Origin: Brevundimonas subvibrioides
GTDB lineage: Bacteria; Pseudomonadota; Alphaproteobacteria; Caulobacterales; Caulobacteraceae
Direction: 5' to 3'
Assembly: GCA_002280475.1 (NCBI GenBank)
Contig: NCEB01000019.1
Span: 49,378-113,377, forward strand
DNA length: 64,000 nt
Shown here: piece after piece, positions 8,722 to 16,067 of the stretch
Numbering within the stretch: position 1 is the first letter of the stretch
How the letters are laid out: each line of letters starts with the position of its first letter
Position numbers and translations under genes: made by a program
Notes under the pieces: generated by a model
Databases searched by the model: none
Told to the model about the DNA's origin: nothing
The model's input: only the letters and a program-made list of their open reading frames with translations

Positions 8722-10392
8722 ATGCTGACCGATCTCGTCCCCCTGGCCCGCGAGGCCAAGTCCTGGCCCTTTGAACAGGCGCGGGCGCTGCTCGACCATG
8801 TGCTGAACAAGCGGCTGTCGGACGCCGACCGGGTCGCCGCCAAGCTGCTGATCGACGCCGGCAAGGCGGACCAGGCGCTGGCCACGTTCGAGGCGCTGAA
8901 CCGGCCGGTGGTGCTGGAGACCGGCTATGGCCCGTCGGGCCTGCCGCACATGGGGACCTTCGGCGAGGTGGCGCGCACGACGATGGTCCGGAACGCGTTT
9001 CGGGCCCTGACCGGCGATCACTGGCCGACGCGTCTGATCGCGTTTTCCGACGACATGGACGGACTTCGGAAGGTGCCCGAGGGGGTGCCGAACCCGGAGA
9101 TGCTGCGCGAGGACCTGCATCTGCCGTTGACCCAGGTGCGCGATCCGTTCGGGACCCACGACAGCTTCGGGGCGCACAACAACGCGCGCCTGCGGGCGTT
9201 CCTGGACGGCTTCGGGTTCGACTACGCGTTCATGAGCTCGACCGAGACCTACGCGTCGGGGCGGTTCGACGCGACGCTGCTCAGGCTGCTGGAGCGGTTC
9301 GACGCGGTTCAGGCGATCATGCTGCCGACGCTGGGGCCGGAGCGGCGCGAGACCTATTCGCCCTTCCTGCCGATCAGCCCTGTGACGGGTCACGTCCTGC
9401 AGGTGCCGACGCTGGAGCGGAATGTCGCCAAGGGCACGATCGTGTTCGACGACCCGGCAGGCGGGCGAACCGAACTGCCGGTCACCGGCGGCCATGTGAA
9501 ACTGCAGTGGAAGCCGGACTGGGCCATGCGCTGGACGGCGCTGGACGTCGATTACGAGATGAGCGGCAAGGACCTGATCGAGAGCGTGCGCGAGAGCGGC
9601 AAGATCTGTCGGGCGTTGGGCGGGGTGCCGCCGGAAGGGTTCAACTTCGAGCTCTTCCTCGACATCGAGGGCAAGAAGATCTCCAAGTCCAAGGGCAACG
9701 GCCTGACCATGGACGAGTGGCTGCGTTACGGCACGCCCGAGAGCCTGTCCTGGTACATGTTCCAGAGCCCGAAGTCGGCCAAGAGCCTGCATTTCAACGT
9801 CATTCCGCGCGCGATCGACGACTATCTGGGGGCGATCGAGGCCTATCGGACGCAGGAGCCGGCGAAGCGGATCGACAACGCCGTGTGGTCGATCCACGCC
9901 GGGGCCCCACCCGAAGTCGCCTCGCCGGTGTCGTTCGCCCTGCTGCTGAACCTGGTCGGCGTGGCCAATGCGTCCAACAAGGACCAGCTGTGGGCCTATA
10001 TGGCCAGGTATCTGCCCGAGGCGACGCCCGCGAACGAGCCCGTGCTCGATCAGCTGATGGACCGTGCGCTGAACTACTACGAGGACTTCGTGAAGCCGAC
10101 GAAGGCCTATCGCGCGCCGACGGAAGCCGAGGCGGCGGCGCTGATGGATCTGGCGGGTCGGCTGAAGGCCCTGCCGGCGGACACGACCGACGGCGAGACG
10201 ATCCAGAACGAGGTCTATGCCGTGGGCAAGGCGCACGCCTTCGAGCCGCTGAGGGCCTGGTTCGGGGCGCTGTACGAAGTGCTGCTGGGCGCGTCGCAGG
10301 GGCCGCGGTTCGGCTCGTTCGCGGCGATATACGGCCTGTCGCAGACCATCGAACTTGTTGAGGCGGGGGCGCGCGGGGAACTGGCCAGCTAG
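8722..10392 (+). CDS. lysS: Lysyl-tRNA synthetase, class I
   Basis: This class I (Rossmann-fold) LysRS is the archaeal/alphaproteobacterial type that replaces the usual class II enzyme. The HIGH-like motif is in GYGPSGLPHMGTF and the KMSKS-like motif is KISKSKGN. The 556-residue length is right for the class. I chose ATG 8722, giving MLTDLVPLAREAKSWPF; a TTG at 8686 would add 12 residues with no clear homology. Some authors use lysK for this class. Confidence 0.95.
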   Translation: MLTDLVPLAREAKSWPFEQARALLDHVLNKRLSDADRVAAKLLIDAGKADQALATFEALNRPVVLETGYGPSGLPHMGTFGEVARTTMVRNAFRALTGDHWPTRLIAFSDDMDGLRKVPEGVPNPEMLREDLHLPLTQVRDPFGTHDSFGAHNNARLRAFLDGFGFDYAFMSSTETYASGRFDATLLRLLERFDAVQAIMLPTLGPERRETYSPFLPISPVTGHVLQVPTLERNVAKGTIVFDDPAGGRTELPVTGGHVKLQWKPDWAMRWTALDVDYEMSGKDLIESVRESGKICRALGGVPPEGFNFELFLDIEGKKISKSKGNGLTMDEWLRYGTPESLSWYMFQSPKSAKSLHFNVIPRAIDDYLGAIEAYRTQEPAKRIDNAVWSIHAGAPPEVASPVSFALLLNLVGVANASNKDQLWAYMARYLPEATPANEPVLDQLMDRALNYYEDFVKPTKAYRAPTEAEAAALMDLAGRLKALPADTTDGETIQNEVYAVGKAHAFEPLRAWFGALYEVLLGASQGPRFGSFAAIYGLSQTIELVEAGARGELAS

Positions 10393-10394
10393 TC

Positions 10395-10546
10395 TCCTCC
10401 CCGACGCGCAGCGTTGGGGAGGTGGATGCGAGCTCTTCGCGAGCAGACGGAGGGGTTTGCCAGACGTCGGGCGTTCGAGTGCGCGGCAACCCCACCACCG
10501 CTTCGCGGTGCCCTCCCCATTCGCCGAAGCGGCGAACAGGGAGGAG
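10395..10546. repeat. Intergenic inverted-repeat element, family D copy 2
   Basis: The first half of the 305-base gap between lysS and the SH3 gene is a paired repeat. TCCTCCCCGACG begins the left arm, and the right end is AACAGGGAGGA. It contains smaller hairpins such as GAGCTCTTCGCGAGC and ACCGCTTCGCGGT. The layout, CTCCCC left and GGGAGG right with GGTGG/CCACC further in, is the same as in the element at 5745-5901, although the central sequence differs. The rest of the gap holds the 36-bp repeat at 10559 and a leader before ATG 10698. Confidence 0.65.
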
Positions 10547-10558
10547 ACGACACGTCGG

Positions 10559-10594
10559 GCTCAAGCAGCGAGCGACCGCGTCGCGAGCGGTAGC
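10559..10594 (+). repeat. 36-bp dispersed repeat, copy 1
   Basis: The copy begins GCTCAAGCAGCGAGCG, continues ACCGCGTCGCGAGCG and ends TAGC. It matches copy 3 (31805-31840) at 35 of 36 positions and copy 2 (inverted, 11182-11217) at 34 of 36. The core GCGACCGCGTCGC can fold into a short hairpin. Confidence 0.85.
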
Positions 10595-10697
10595 CCGCAG
10601 AAACATGAACGGAAAATAACGGCAAGGCTTGGGGAGCCTTCATACGCTAGCGTGCATTATGCTCCTCATCGACCAACCTCGATGACAGGAGAGAGCC

Positions 10698-11174
10698 ATG
10701 TCGAAGTTTCTGAACACCTCTATCGCCACCGCCGCCGCCCTGGCCGCGCTGGCCACCGCCGTCCCGACCGTCGCCTCGGCCCAGTCGAACGGCATCACCA
10801 GCTGTGACGCTCCCGGGGGTCGCCAGCAGGCGGGCGCCGTGATCGGCGGCGTGCTGGGCGCCCTCGCGGGAAGCCGGATCTCGAGCAACGAGCGCGCGCT
10901 CGGTGCCGTGGCGGGTGGCGCCGCCGGGGCCGCGGCCGGGTCCTACATCGGCTGCAACCAGCAGCGCGCCCGTGTGAACGCCCAGGCCAGCTCCAGCGGG
11001 GCCCAGTACCGCGCGGCTTCGAACCTGCGCATCCGCTCGGGTCCGGGCACCAACTATCGCCAGTCGGGCAGCCTGTCGGCCGGTCAGCCTTTCACGGCCG
11101 TCGGCTCCCAGGGTGAGTGGGTCCAGATCGCCGGTGGCGGCTGGGTCAATGCCAACTATGTCCAGCCGTACTAG
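10698..11174 (+). CDS. Exported glycine-zipper (2TM) and bacterial SH3-domain protein
   Basis: This 158-residue envelope protein has a signal peptide ending VASAQ near residue 29. A glycine-zipper segment follows (AGAVIGGVLGALAGSRI and AVAGGAAGAAAGSYIG, about residues 45-95). The C-terminal SH3 domain contains NLRIRSGPGTNYR and ends GGWVNANYVQPY. Such proteins sit in the periplasm or outer membrane and bind peptidoglycan or stabilise the envelope. A CAGGAGAGAG Shine-Dalgarno precedes the ATG. Inverted copies of a 36-bp repeat flank the gene. Confidence 0.9.
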   Translation: MSKFLNTSIATAAALAALATAVPTVASAQSNGITSCDAPGGRQQAGAVIGGVLGALAGSRISSNERALGAVAGGAAGAAAGSYIGCNQQRARVNAQASSSGAQYRAASNLRIRSGPGTNYRQSGSLSAGQPFTAVGSQGEWVQIAGGGWVNANYVQPY

Positions 11175-11181
11175 GTAGGGC

Positions 11182-11217
11182 GCTAACGCTCGCGACGCGG
11201 TCGCTCGCTGCCTGAGC
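11182..11217 (-). repeat. 36-bp dispersed repeat, copy 2 (inverted)
   Basis: Reading the minus strand gives GCTCAGGCAGCGAGCG, then the same ACCGCGTCGCGAGCG core and TTAGC, with only two differences from copy 1. It starts 8 bases after the SH3 gene stop, so the SH3 gene lies between inverted copies 588 bp apart. Confidence 0.85.
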
Positions 11218-11235
11218 GTGGGGTGAGTGTGGATC

Positions 11236-11266
11236 AGGGCCGTCCCGGGAGGGGCGGCCCTTTTTC
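11236..11266 (+). terminator. Rho-independent terminator of the SH3-domain gene
   Basis: The arms AGGGCCG (11236-11242) and CGGCCCT (11255-11261) enclose a 12-base GC-rich loop, and the run TTTTTCG follows. It lies 60 bases after the SH3 gene, just before the convergent regulator gene ends at 11272. Confidence 0.8.
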
Positions 11267-11271
11267 GTGAC

Positions 11272-11907
11272 CTACTGACTGACCCACAGGATGCGCGACA
11301 TCCAGGCGATGTCGGCGCGCGGGATGATCCGGGGCGGATAGTCGGGGTTGATGGAGGTGAGGGTGACCGTCCGGGCCGTCAGGCCACCGACCTCCTTGGC
11401 CAGGGTCTCGCCGGCCAAGGTTCGCGCCACGACCCGGTCGCCGCGCCGGATGTCGCCGCGCTCGCGATCGACCAGGACCCGGTCGCCTTCCCGATAGAGG
11501 GGCACCATGGAATCGCCGGTGATTCGCAGGCTGAACAGGCTGTCGCGCGGGGCGGGCAGGTCGGTCTGGTCCCAGCCCTCGCCCGTCGGCAGGCCCGCGT
11601 CGTCGAAGAAGCCGTCCTGTCCCGCCTGGGCCATGCCGATCAGGGGCGCGGTGGCCACCCGCGGCGCGGCGTCGTCGGCCAACACAGCGAACTCGGCCAG
11701 GGTCACGTTCGTGACCTCCAGGATGCGGTTCAGGCTTTCCGTGGATGGCCAACGCGGACGGGGCGGCGTGCCCGGCCCCATGCGTTTGGACGGATTGAAG
11801 GCGGTGGGGTCCAGCCCCGCCTTCCTGGCCAGGCCCGAGGCCGACAGGCCTTCGCGCCGCGCCATGGCGTCCAGGGCGGACCAGATGCGGGCGTGGGACA
11901 GGGGCAT
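11272..11907 (-). CDS. LexA/CI-like transcriptional regulator (XRE-type HTH plus S24 peptidase domain)
   Basis: This 211-residue protein combines an N-terminal helix-turn-helix region (about 10-70, with SASGLARKAGLDPTAF) and a C-terminal S24 domain. Ser133 in ITGDSMVP and Lys171 in ETLAKEV form the Ser-Lys dyad used for self-cleavage. An AG pair at residues 95-96 is a candidate cleavage site. The domain architecture is that of phage CI-like repressors that respond to DNA damage. There are no phage genes nearby, so it is probably a chromosomal stress regulator, and its targets are unknown. Confidence 0.88.
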   Translation of the reverse strand: MPLSHARIWSALDAMARREGLSASGLARKAGLDPTAFNPSKRMGPGTPPRPRWPSTESLNRILEVTNVTLAEFAVLADDAAPRVATAPLIGMAQAGQDGFFDDAGLPTGEGWDQTDLPAPRDSLFSLRITGDSMVPLYREGDRVLVDRERGDIRRGDRVVARTLAGETLAKEVGGLTARTVTLTSINPDYPPRIIPRADIAWMSRILWVSQ

Positions 11908-11971
11908 GGCGCGACACGGAGCGCGGCCGTAGCCGCCGGTGAGTCGTCGCAGACTACATGGGAATAAATCC

Positions 11972-12403
11972 CTACTCCAGCCCTGCCGCGCGCCGGTCCT
12001 GCCACGCCCAGAACGTGCCGACCGCGATGGCGGCGAGGATGCCGTACCCGGCGACGTTCAGGACTGTGTAGAAGGCCGTCATCGAGGCCGCCTTGGCCAG
12101 AGGGAAGGCGATGTGGCTGGTGAGGACCACCAGTTGGCAGGCCCCGGCCCAGATGGGCCAGGAGCGGCGGTAACGCCAGGTCAGGGCCGCGAACACCGCC
12201 AGCATGGCGATGTCGAGAACGAAGAGTCCGAACTGGAACCCCTGATAGAGGTTCCCGTCCTGCTGCAGGAGCATGCCGGCCATCCATCCGAGGACCCAGG
12301 CCCCCATGCCCAGCCGCTCGGCCTCGCCACCCTTCCAGAAGGCGAAGACGCCCACCAGCAGCGCGGGCAGAAGACCGATCTGGGACCACAGGGTGTCCAG
12401 CAT
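11972..12403 (-). CDS. Integral membrane protein of unknown function
   Basis: The 143-residue product has about five predicted membrane helices, including LLPALLVGVFAFWKGG, GAWVLGWMAGMLL, GLFVLDIAMLAVFAAL and AGYGILAAIAVGTFWAW, with few charges. I recognise no family. The start codon is immediately preceded on its own strand by the T-run of a strong GC hairpin, so expression is likely attenuated or driven by read-through (see finding). Confidence 0.75.
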   Translation of the reverse strand: MLDTLWSQIGLLPALLVGVFAFWKGGEAERLGMGAWVLGWMAGMLLQQDGNLYQGFQFGLFVLDIAMLAVFAALTWRYRRSWPIWAGACQLVVLTSHIAFPLAKAASMTAFYTVLNVAGYGILAAIAVGTFWAWQDRRAAGLE

Positions 12404-12404
12404 G

Positions 12405-12436
12405 AAAAAACCCCCGCGCCGGGAAGGACGCGGGGG
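12405..12436 (-). terminator. Terminator-like hairpin abutting a start codon
   Basis: On the minus strand, CCCCCGCG (12436-12429) pairs with CGCGGGGG (12418-12411) around a 10-base loop. Six T residues (12410-12405) follow, then C and the ATG at 12403. It is well placed to end the transcript of the gene stopping at 12495. Its GGGGG arm is also the only Shine-Dalgarno-like sequence for the membrane protein gene. Confidence 0.8.
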
Positions 12437-12494
12437 CCAATCTGACCTGAGTCTGCCTAACCAGCTATTGAAGCCGGTAAAGGTTACCTCGAAT

Positions 12495-12842
12495 TCACGC
12501 GGCGCGCTTGTTCGAGACGCCTTCGGGCGGACGGCCCGCGTCCCAGTCGCTGGGCTTGTCGAGGATGCCGACGGCGTAGGCGCCGAAGCCCATGCGACGG
12601 TGGTCCTTTTGCAGCTCGGCGTGGCAGGCGACGATGGCTTCGCGCGCGGCCGACAGGGCGGCGATCGTTTCCATGGCCTTGGTCTGCGAAGCCGCGCCGG
12701 AGACCGGCGAGAGGCTGAGCATGGCGCGCGCGCCGATCATCGACTGGACCAGGGTGGTCGTCGAGGTGATGGCGGCGTCGATCGCCCGTTCGCTGGCATG
12801 CAGGTCGCTGGCAACGCTCGCGACGACTTCAGTGCGGTCCAT
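12495..12842 (-). CDS. Conserved small protein of unknown function, tandem paralogue 1
   Basis: This 115-residue soluble, largely helical protein has no signal peptide. I chose the ATG at 12842 because GGAAGGGG lies about 7 bases upstream; a start at 12890 adds 16 residues. It aligns along its whole length with the next gene upstream. Shared segments are LHASERAIDAA/LHAAEAAIDAA, the ARxxLSxVSG block, an IVxxH helix, MGFGAYAVGILDKPSD/MGLGTVAVGILDKPED and a proline-containing tail. Function is unknown; the conserved VGILDKP motif near the C-terminus may be a docking segment, which is my inference. Confidence 0.82.
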   Translation of the reverse strand: MDRTEVVASVASDLHASERAIDAAITSTTTLVQSMIGARAMLSLSPVSGAASQTKAMETIAALSAAREAIVACHAELQKDHRRMGFGAYAVGILDKPSDWDAGRPPEGVSNKRAA

Positions 12843-12892
12843 TGTGTAGCCCCTTCCAAAAAGAACAGTTGGTAACCGAGACGTTAACACGT

Positions 12893-13267
12893 TTAAGGGG
12901 CGGTCGGTAGGGATTTGTTAACCTCTGGGGCGAGCGCGGTCCGGACCCCGCCGCCGCCGTGCGGAGGTTCGTCTTCGGGCTTGTCGAGGATCCCGACCGC
13001 CACGGTCCCGAGGCCCATCTTTCTGGCCAGGGCCGCCAGGGCGTTGTGCGTGTCGACGATATGGGACCGCGCCTCCGCCAAAGCGCCGATCGAGGCCGCC
13101 GCGCCGTCGAACGCCTTCTGGCCGGAGACCGCCGACAGATAGGCCTCAGTGCGCGCGGCCGGCAGCAGGGCCGCGAGCTGGGCCGTCTCGACCAGGGCCG
13201 CGTCGATGGCGGCTTCCGCCGCATGAAGCCGGGCCGCGACCTGTTCGCTGATGGTGTGTCTGGACAT
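12893..13267 (-). CDS. Conserved small protein of unknown function, tandem paralogue 2
   Basis: This 124-residue protein is paralogous to the gene at 12495-12842. ATG 13267 is preceded by GAGGGGGAAATC, a good ribosome binding site, and gives MSRHTISEQVAARLH. Residues 10-100 are helical and Ala-rich, followed by AVGILDKPEDEPP and a Gly-rich tail. The pair has separate ribosome binding sites and a 50-base gap, and each has a GTTAAC-containing sequence shortly upstream, suggesting separate but similar control. Confidence 0.82.
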   Translation of the reverse strand: MSRHTISEQVAARLHAAEAAIDAALVETAQLAALLPAARTEAYLSAVSGQKAFDGAAASIGALAEARSHIVDTHNALAALARKMGLGTVAVGILDKPEDEPPHGGGGVRTALAPEVNKSLPTAP

Positions 13268-13321
13268 GATTTCCCCCTCGAAGTGGCGACATGCCACGCC
13301 GAGCAGGCAACCATGAGTTAA

Positions 13322-13675
13322 CTAATCTGACAAGTCAGAGTTGTGATCGAGCGAGAAATGCGCCGTCAGGCTGGCGATCGGCTGGGCGGGATCGTCCTGC
13401 CAGGCCTCGGCCAGGACGTGGGCGACGCGGCGGCCGGCGCGCGAGATGCGAGCGCGGGCGTGCACGTCCCGCGGGCGGCCGGAGCGGAGGTAGGCGGTCG
13501 TGACCGAGATGGGACGCGGCAGGCGCAGGCGAGGCCACGTCAGCGCGACCTGGGCGATGGCAGTCAGCTCCAGCATCGCGGCCGTCGAGCCGCCGTGCAG
13601 GGCGGGCAGCAGCGGATTGCCGATCAGATGGTCGGCGAACGGCATGCTTTCGGCCACCGTCCGAATCGATGACAT
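13322..13675 (-). pseudogene. Second PaaI-family thioesterase, N-terminally truncated
   Basis: The frame opening at ATG 13675 encodes the C-terminal two thirds of another hot-dog thioesterase. PFADHLIGNPLLPALHGG is the start of the active-site helix region, followed by ITVTTAYLRSGRP-like strands and VLAEAWQDDP. The roughly 40-50 residues that normally precede PFADHLIG are absent. Its first bases overlap the end of the upstream thioesterase domain in another frame. A deletion joining two adjacent paaI-like genes would explain both. It could still be translated from ATG 13675 or 13643, but probably lacks part of the fold. Confidence 0.6.
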
Positions 13676-14081
13676 AGGTCGATTGGGCGGCCGCGACCGG
13701 ATCGGCGGGGTCGTCCTCGAAGGCCCAGGCCCGGACGAAGCCGATGGTGCGGGTCAGACGATAGCAGCGCGCCTCGGACAGCAGGTCGGTGCGCGGCCGG
13801 GCGGCGCGCATGTAGTCGACCCTCAGATCCAGGGTGGCGATGGGGCGAAAGCCGCCGAGCGCGACCCAGACGGCCAGGCCGCCGACGTGATCCAGCATGG
13901 CGGTGACCAGGCCGCCGGCGAACACCCCGGTCTCCGGATCGCCCACCAGATCGGCCCGCCAGGGCGTCCGCAGCCGGACCCGGTCGCCTTCGACCCCTTC
14001 GTAGGCGAAGCCGAGGGCGTGGGTGTGGGCCGCGCCGGAAGCGAGCTGGGGCAGGATGTCGGTCAGGAACGGATCGCTCAT
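13335..14081 (-). CDS. PaaI-family hot-dog thioesterase with out-of-frame C-terminal tail
   Basis: Residues 1 to about 135 form one complete hot-dog thioesterase domain. This includes the ETGVFAGGLVTAMLDHVGGLAVW helix region and RIDYMR-like strands (LDLRVDYMRAA), ending QSTYVID. Such enzymes hydrolyse acyl-CoA thioesters. After QSTYVID the frame runs about 110 more residues through the next domain's DNA in the wrong frame, giving an Arg/Pro-rich tail unlike any thioesterase. I infer that the natural stop was lost by a deletion. ATG 14081 gives MSDPFLTDIL. Confidence 0.7.
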   Translation of the reverse strand: MSDPFLTDILPQLASGAAHTHALGFAYEGVEGDRVRLRTPWRADLVGDPETGVFAGGLVTAMLDHVGGLAVWVALGGFRPIATLDLRVDYMRAARPRTDLLSEARCYRLTRTIGFVRAWAFEDDPADPVAAAQSTYVIDSDGGRKHAVRRPSDRQSAAARPARRLDGRDAGADCHRPGRADVASPAPAASHLGHDRLPPLRPPAGRARPRSHLARRPPRRPRPGRGLAGRSRPADRQPDGAFLARSQL

Positions 14082-14120
14082 ATCATCCTTAGTGACGAGC
14101 CCCGTCGTCGAACTCAACAC

Positions 14121-14251
14121 CGTCATCCTCGGACTTGATCCGAGGAACTGACGTCGTGCGTCCGCTGTGGTTGGAGTGGGGCGGGATCGCGTCTTCTGCC
14201 GTCTGTCGAGCGGCGGATCGTCCGATCCTCGGATCAGGTCCGAGGATGACG
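14121..14251. repeat. Intergenic inverted-repeat element, family B copy 1
   Basis: The outer arms are CGTCATCCTCGGACTTGATC at 14121 and the complement GGATCAGGTCCGAGGATGACG ending near 14251. Each arm is itself a palindrome, CTCGGAcTTGATCCGAG. The interior shares TGGGGCG-GATCGCG and GTCCGATCCTCGG with the copy at 39851-39975. It fills most of the gap between the thioesterase and exonuclease genes. Confidence 0.8.
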
Positions 14252-14263
14252 TATTGAGGACAG

Positions 14264-15331
14264 ATGATCCGTTCCGAAGACCTGCTGCACCCGACGCCCG
14301 CCGGCCTGTACTGCCCGCCCGGGGACTTCTATGTCGACCCGGTGCGGCCGGTTGATCGGGCGGTGGTGACCCATGGCCATTCGGATCATGCGCGGTCGGG
14401 CCACGGCGCGGTCCTGGCCACGCCCCAGACCCTGGCCATCATGGCTGAACGCTATGGCGAGGACTTCACCCGGCTGAGGCAGCCGGTGGCCTATGGCGAG
14501 ACGGCGTCGCACAACGGGGTGGACATCCGGCTGGTCCCGGCTGGCCATGTGCTGGGCTCGGCCCAGGCCGTGATCACTCACCAGGGCCTGACCATGGTGG
14601 TGTCGGGCGATTACAAGCGCCGGCGCGATCCGACCTGCGTCGGGTTCGAGCCGGTGCCGTGTCACGTCTTCATCTCCGAGGCGACGTTCGGCCTGCCGGT
14701 CTTCACCCACCCGCCGGACGCCGAGGAGATCGGGCGGCTGGTCCAGTCGCTGGGCCAGTTCCCCGACCGGGCCCATCTGGTCGGGGCCTATGCCCTGGGC
14801 AAGGCGCAGCGGGTGATCCGGCTGCTGCGCGAGGCGGGGTGGGAGCGACCGATCTATGTCCACGGGGCGCTGGAGCGACTGAACCGCCTGTATGAGCGCG
14901 AGGGCATCGACCTGGGACCGATTCTTCCCGCGACGGGGCTGAAGAAGGACGCGCTGGGAGGGGAAGTCGCGATCGCGCCGCCGTCGGCCATCCAGGACCG
15001 CTGGGCGCGGCGGTTCGCCGATCCGGTCACGGCCTTCGCGTCGGGCTGGATGCTGGTCAAGGCGCGGGCGCGGCAGCGGGGGGTGGAGCTGCCGCTGGTG
15101 ATCTCCGACCACGCCGACTGGCCCGAACTGATCGCCACCTTCGAGGAAATCCGGCCCGAGGAGGTCTGGATCACGCACGGGCGTGAGGAGGGCCTGCTGC
15201 GCTGGGCCGAGCTGAACGGCATGAAGGGGCGGGCGCTGCGCCTGGTCGGCTATGACGAGGAGGATGAGGCGGAGGATTCGCCCCCCATCTCCGCTCATCC
15301 CCGCGAAAGCGGGGACCCAGTCCTTTTGTGA
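14264..15331 (+). CDS. Ligase-associated DNA exonuclease (metallo-beta-lactamase/beta-CASP type)
   Basis: This 355-residue MBL-fold nuclease has the metal-binding HGHSDHA motif (about residues 37-43), a GHVLGSAQ motif and a GDYK motif. It resembles the exonuclease usually encoded beside an ATP-dependent DNA ligase and a helicase in bacterial repair clusters. Here no ligase is adjacent in either direction. The last dozen residues ([10 protein letters not shown]) are encoded by the repeat element that begins at 15292, so the original C-terminus was probably nearer EEDEAED. Confidence 0.88.
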   Translation: MIRSEDLLHPTPAGLYCPPGDFYVDPVRPVDRAVVTHGHSDHARSGHGAVLATPQTLAIMAERYGEDFTRLRQPVAYGETASHNGVDIRLVPAGHVLGSAQAVITHQGLTMVVSGDYKRRRDPTCVGFEPVPCHVFISEATFGLPVFTHPPDAEEIGRLVQSLGQFPDRAHLVGAYALGKAQRVIRLLREAGWERPIYVHGALERLNRLYEREGIDLGPILPATGLKKDALGGEVAIAPPSAIQDRWARRFADPVTAFASGWMLVKARARQRGVELPLVISDHADWPELIATFEEIRPEEVWITHGREEGLLRWAELNGMKGRALRLVGYDEEDEAEDSPPISAHPRESGDPVLL

Positions 15332-15417
15332 GGCAGGGCGACTGGGATCGGCATCGCGTCCACCGATTGACATAGAATGACCAGAGAACTGGGTCCCCGC
15401 TTTCGCGCGGATGAGCG
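15292..15417. repeat. Intergenic inverted-repeat element, family A copy 1
   Basis: The left arm starts CGCTCATCCCCGCGAAAGCG (15292) and the right arm ends CGCGCGGATGAGCG (15417). They form a near-perfect stem around an unrelated 60-base centre. The left arm overlaps the 3' end of the exonuclease gene and supplies its last codons. Confidence 0.9.
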
Positions 15418-15454
15418 GAAGAATGGGGTGATCAAGAAGGGTCGCCCAGACTGC

Positions 15455-16003
15455 CTAGCCGGTCCGCTCCAGGCGAATATCGACTTCGCGCTCGACATAG
15501 GTCCATTCGGGTGTGGCGCGCAGTCGTTCCAGCAGCTGTTCGAAGGCGGCTTCGTGCTCCGGCGCGAACTCGAACCAGGTCAGGAAGTCGAACGGCTCGC
15601 CCAGATCGCGGGAGTGGTGCAGGCGGCGGGCGATCTGGGGCAGATAGTCCAGGCCGATGGCGGTGTGGCGGGACTGCTCCTCCAGAATGTCGCGGCGTTC
15701 GTCCTGGGCCAGGGCCCACCAGGCCTCGGACTTGCGGATCGGGATCAGGGCGGCGCGGGTGGCCTCGGGCCGGTCCAGTCCGGCCTGGCGAGCGCGCAGC
15801 GCCCCCACCTCCGCGCGATTGGCGTAGCGGACGTTGCTGACCGTGCCGGTGAGGGCCCAGACGCCGGCGAGAGGATCGGCCTCGTCGCTGATCGACAGGC
15901 GATCGACGGGTGGGAGCGCCGGGCCGGCGATCGCAGCGATCCCTGTGACCCCCCAGTCGCCCGTCCGTCCGCCGGTGAAGGTCACGGTCATGGGTGTGGT
16001 CAT
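15455..16003 (-). CDS. Short chlorite-dismutase-family haem protein
   Basis: The 182-residue protein matches the short (lineage II, dimeric) branch of the chlorite dismutase family. Family features are LIPIRKSEAWWALAQDERR (about 87-104), HTAIGLDYLPQIARRLHH with candidate proximal histidine 129 or 130, and FDFLTWFEFAPEHEAAF. Whether it dismutates chlorite or is a haem-handling relative cannot be told, because I could not place the distal arginine with confidence. It stands alone between the exonuclease and trpE. Confidence 0.85.
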   Translation of the reverse strand: MTTPMTVTFTGGRTGDWGVTGIAAIAGPALPPVDRLSISDEADPLAGVWALTGTVSNVRYANRAEVGALRARQAGLDRPEATRAALIPIRKSEAWWALAQDERRDILEEQSRHTAIGLDYLPQIARRLHHSRDLGEPFDFLTWFEFAPEHEAAFEQLLERLRATPEWTYVEREVDIRLERTG

Positions 16004-16067
16004 CGGTGGCTCTCCCGTCGTGCCAATGACTACGAAGGCGGGCCGCAGGGGGTTTCAGCCGGACGGC

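Noticed and set aside
12860..12900. CtrA binding box (TTAA-N7-TTAA)
   Set aside because: Only one TTAAC half is clear and the second half does not match at the required spacing, so it is kept only as a shared-motif observation.
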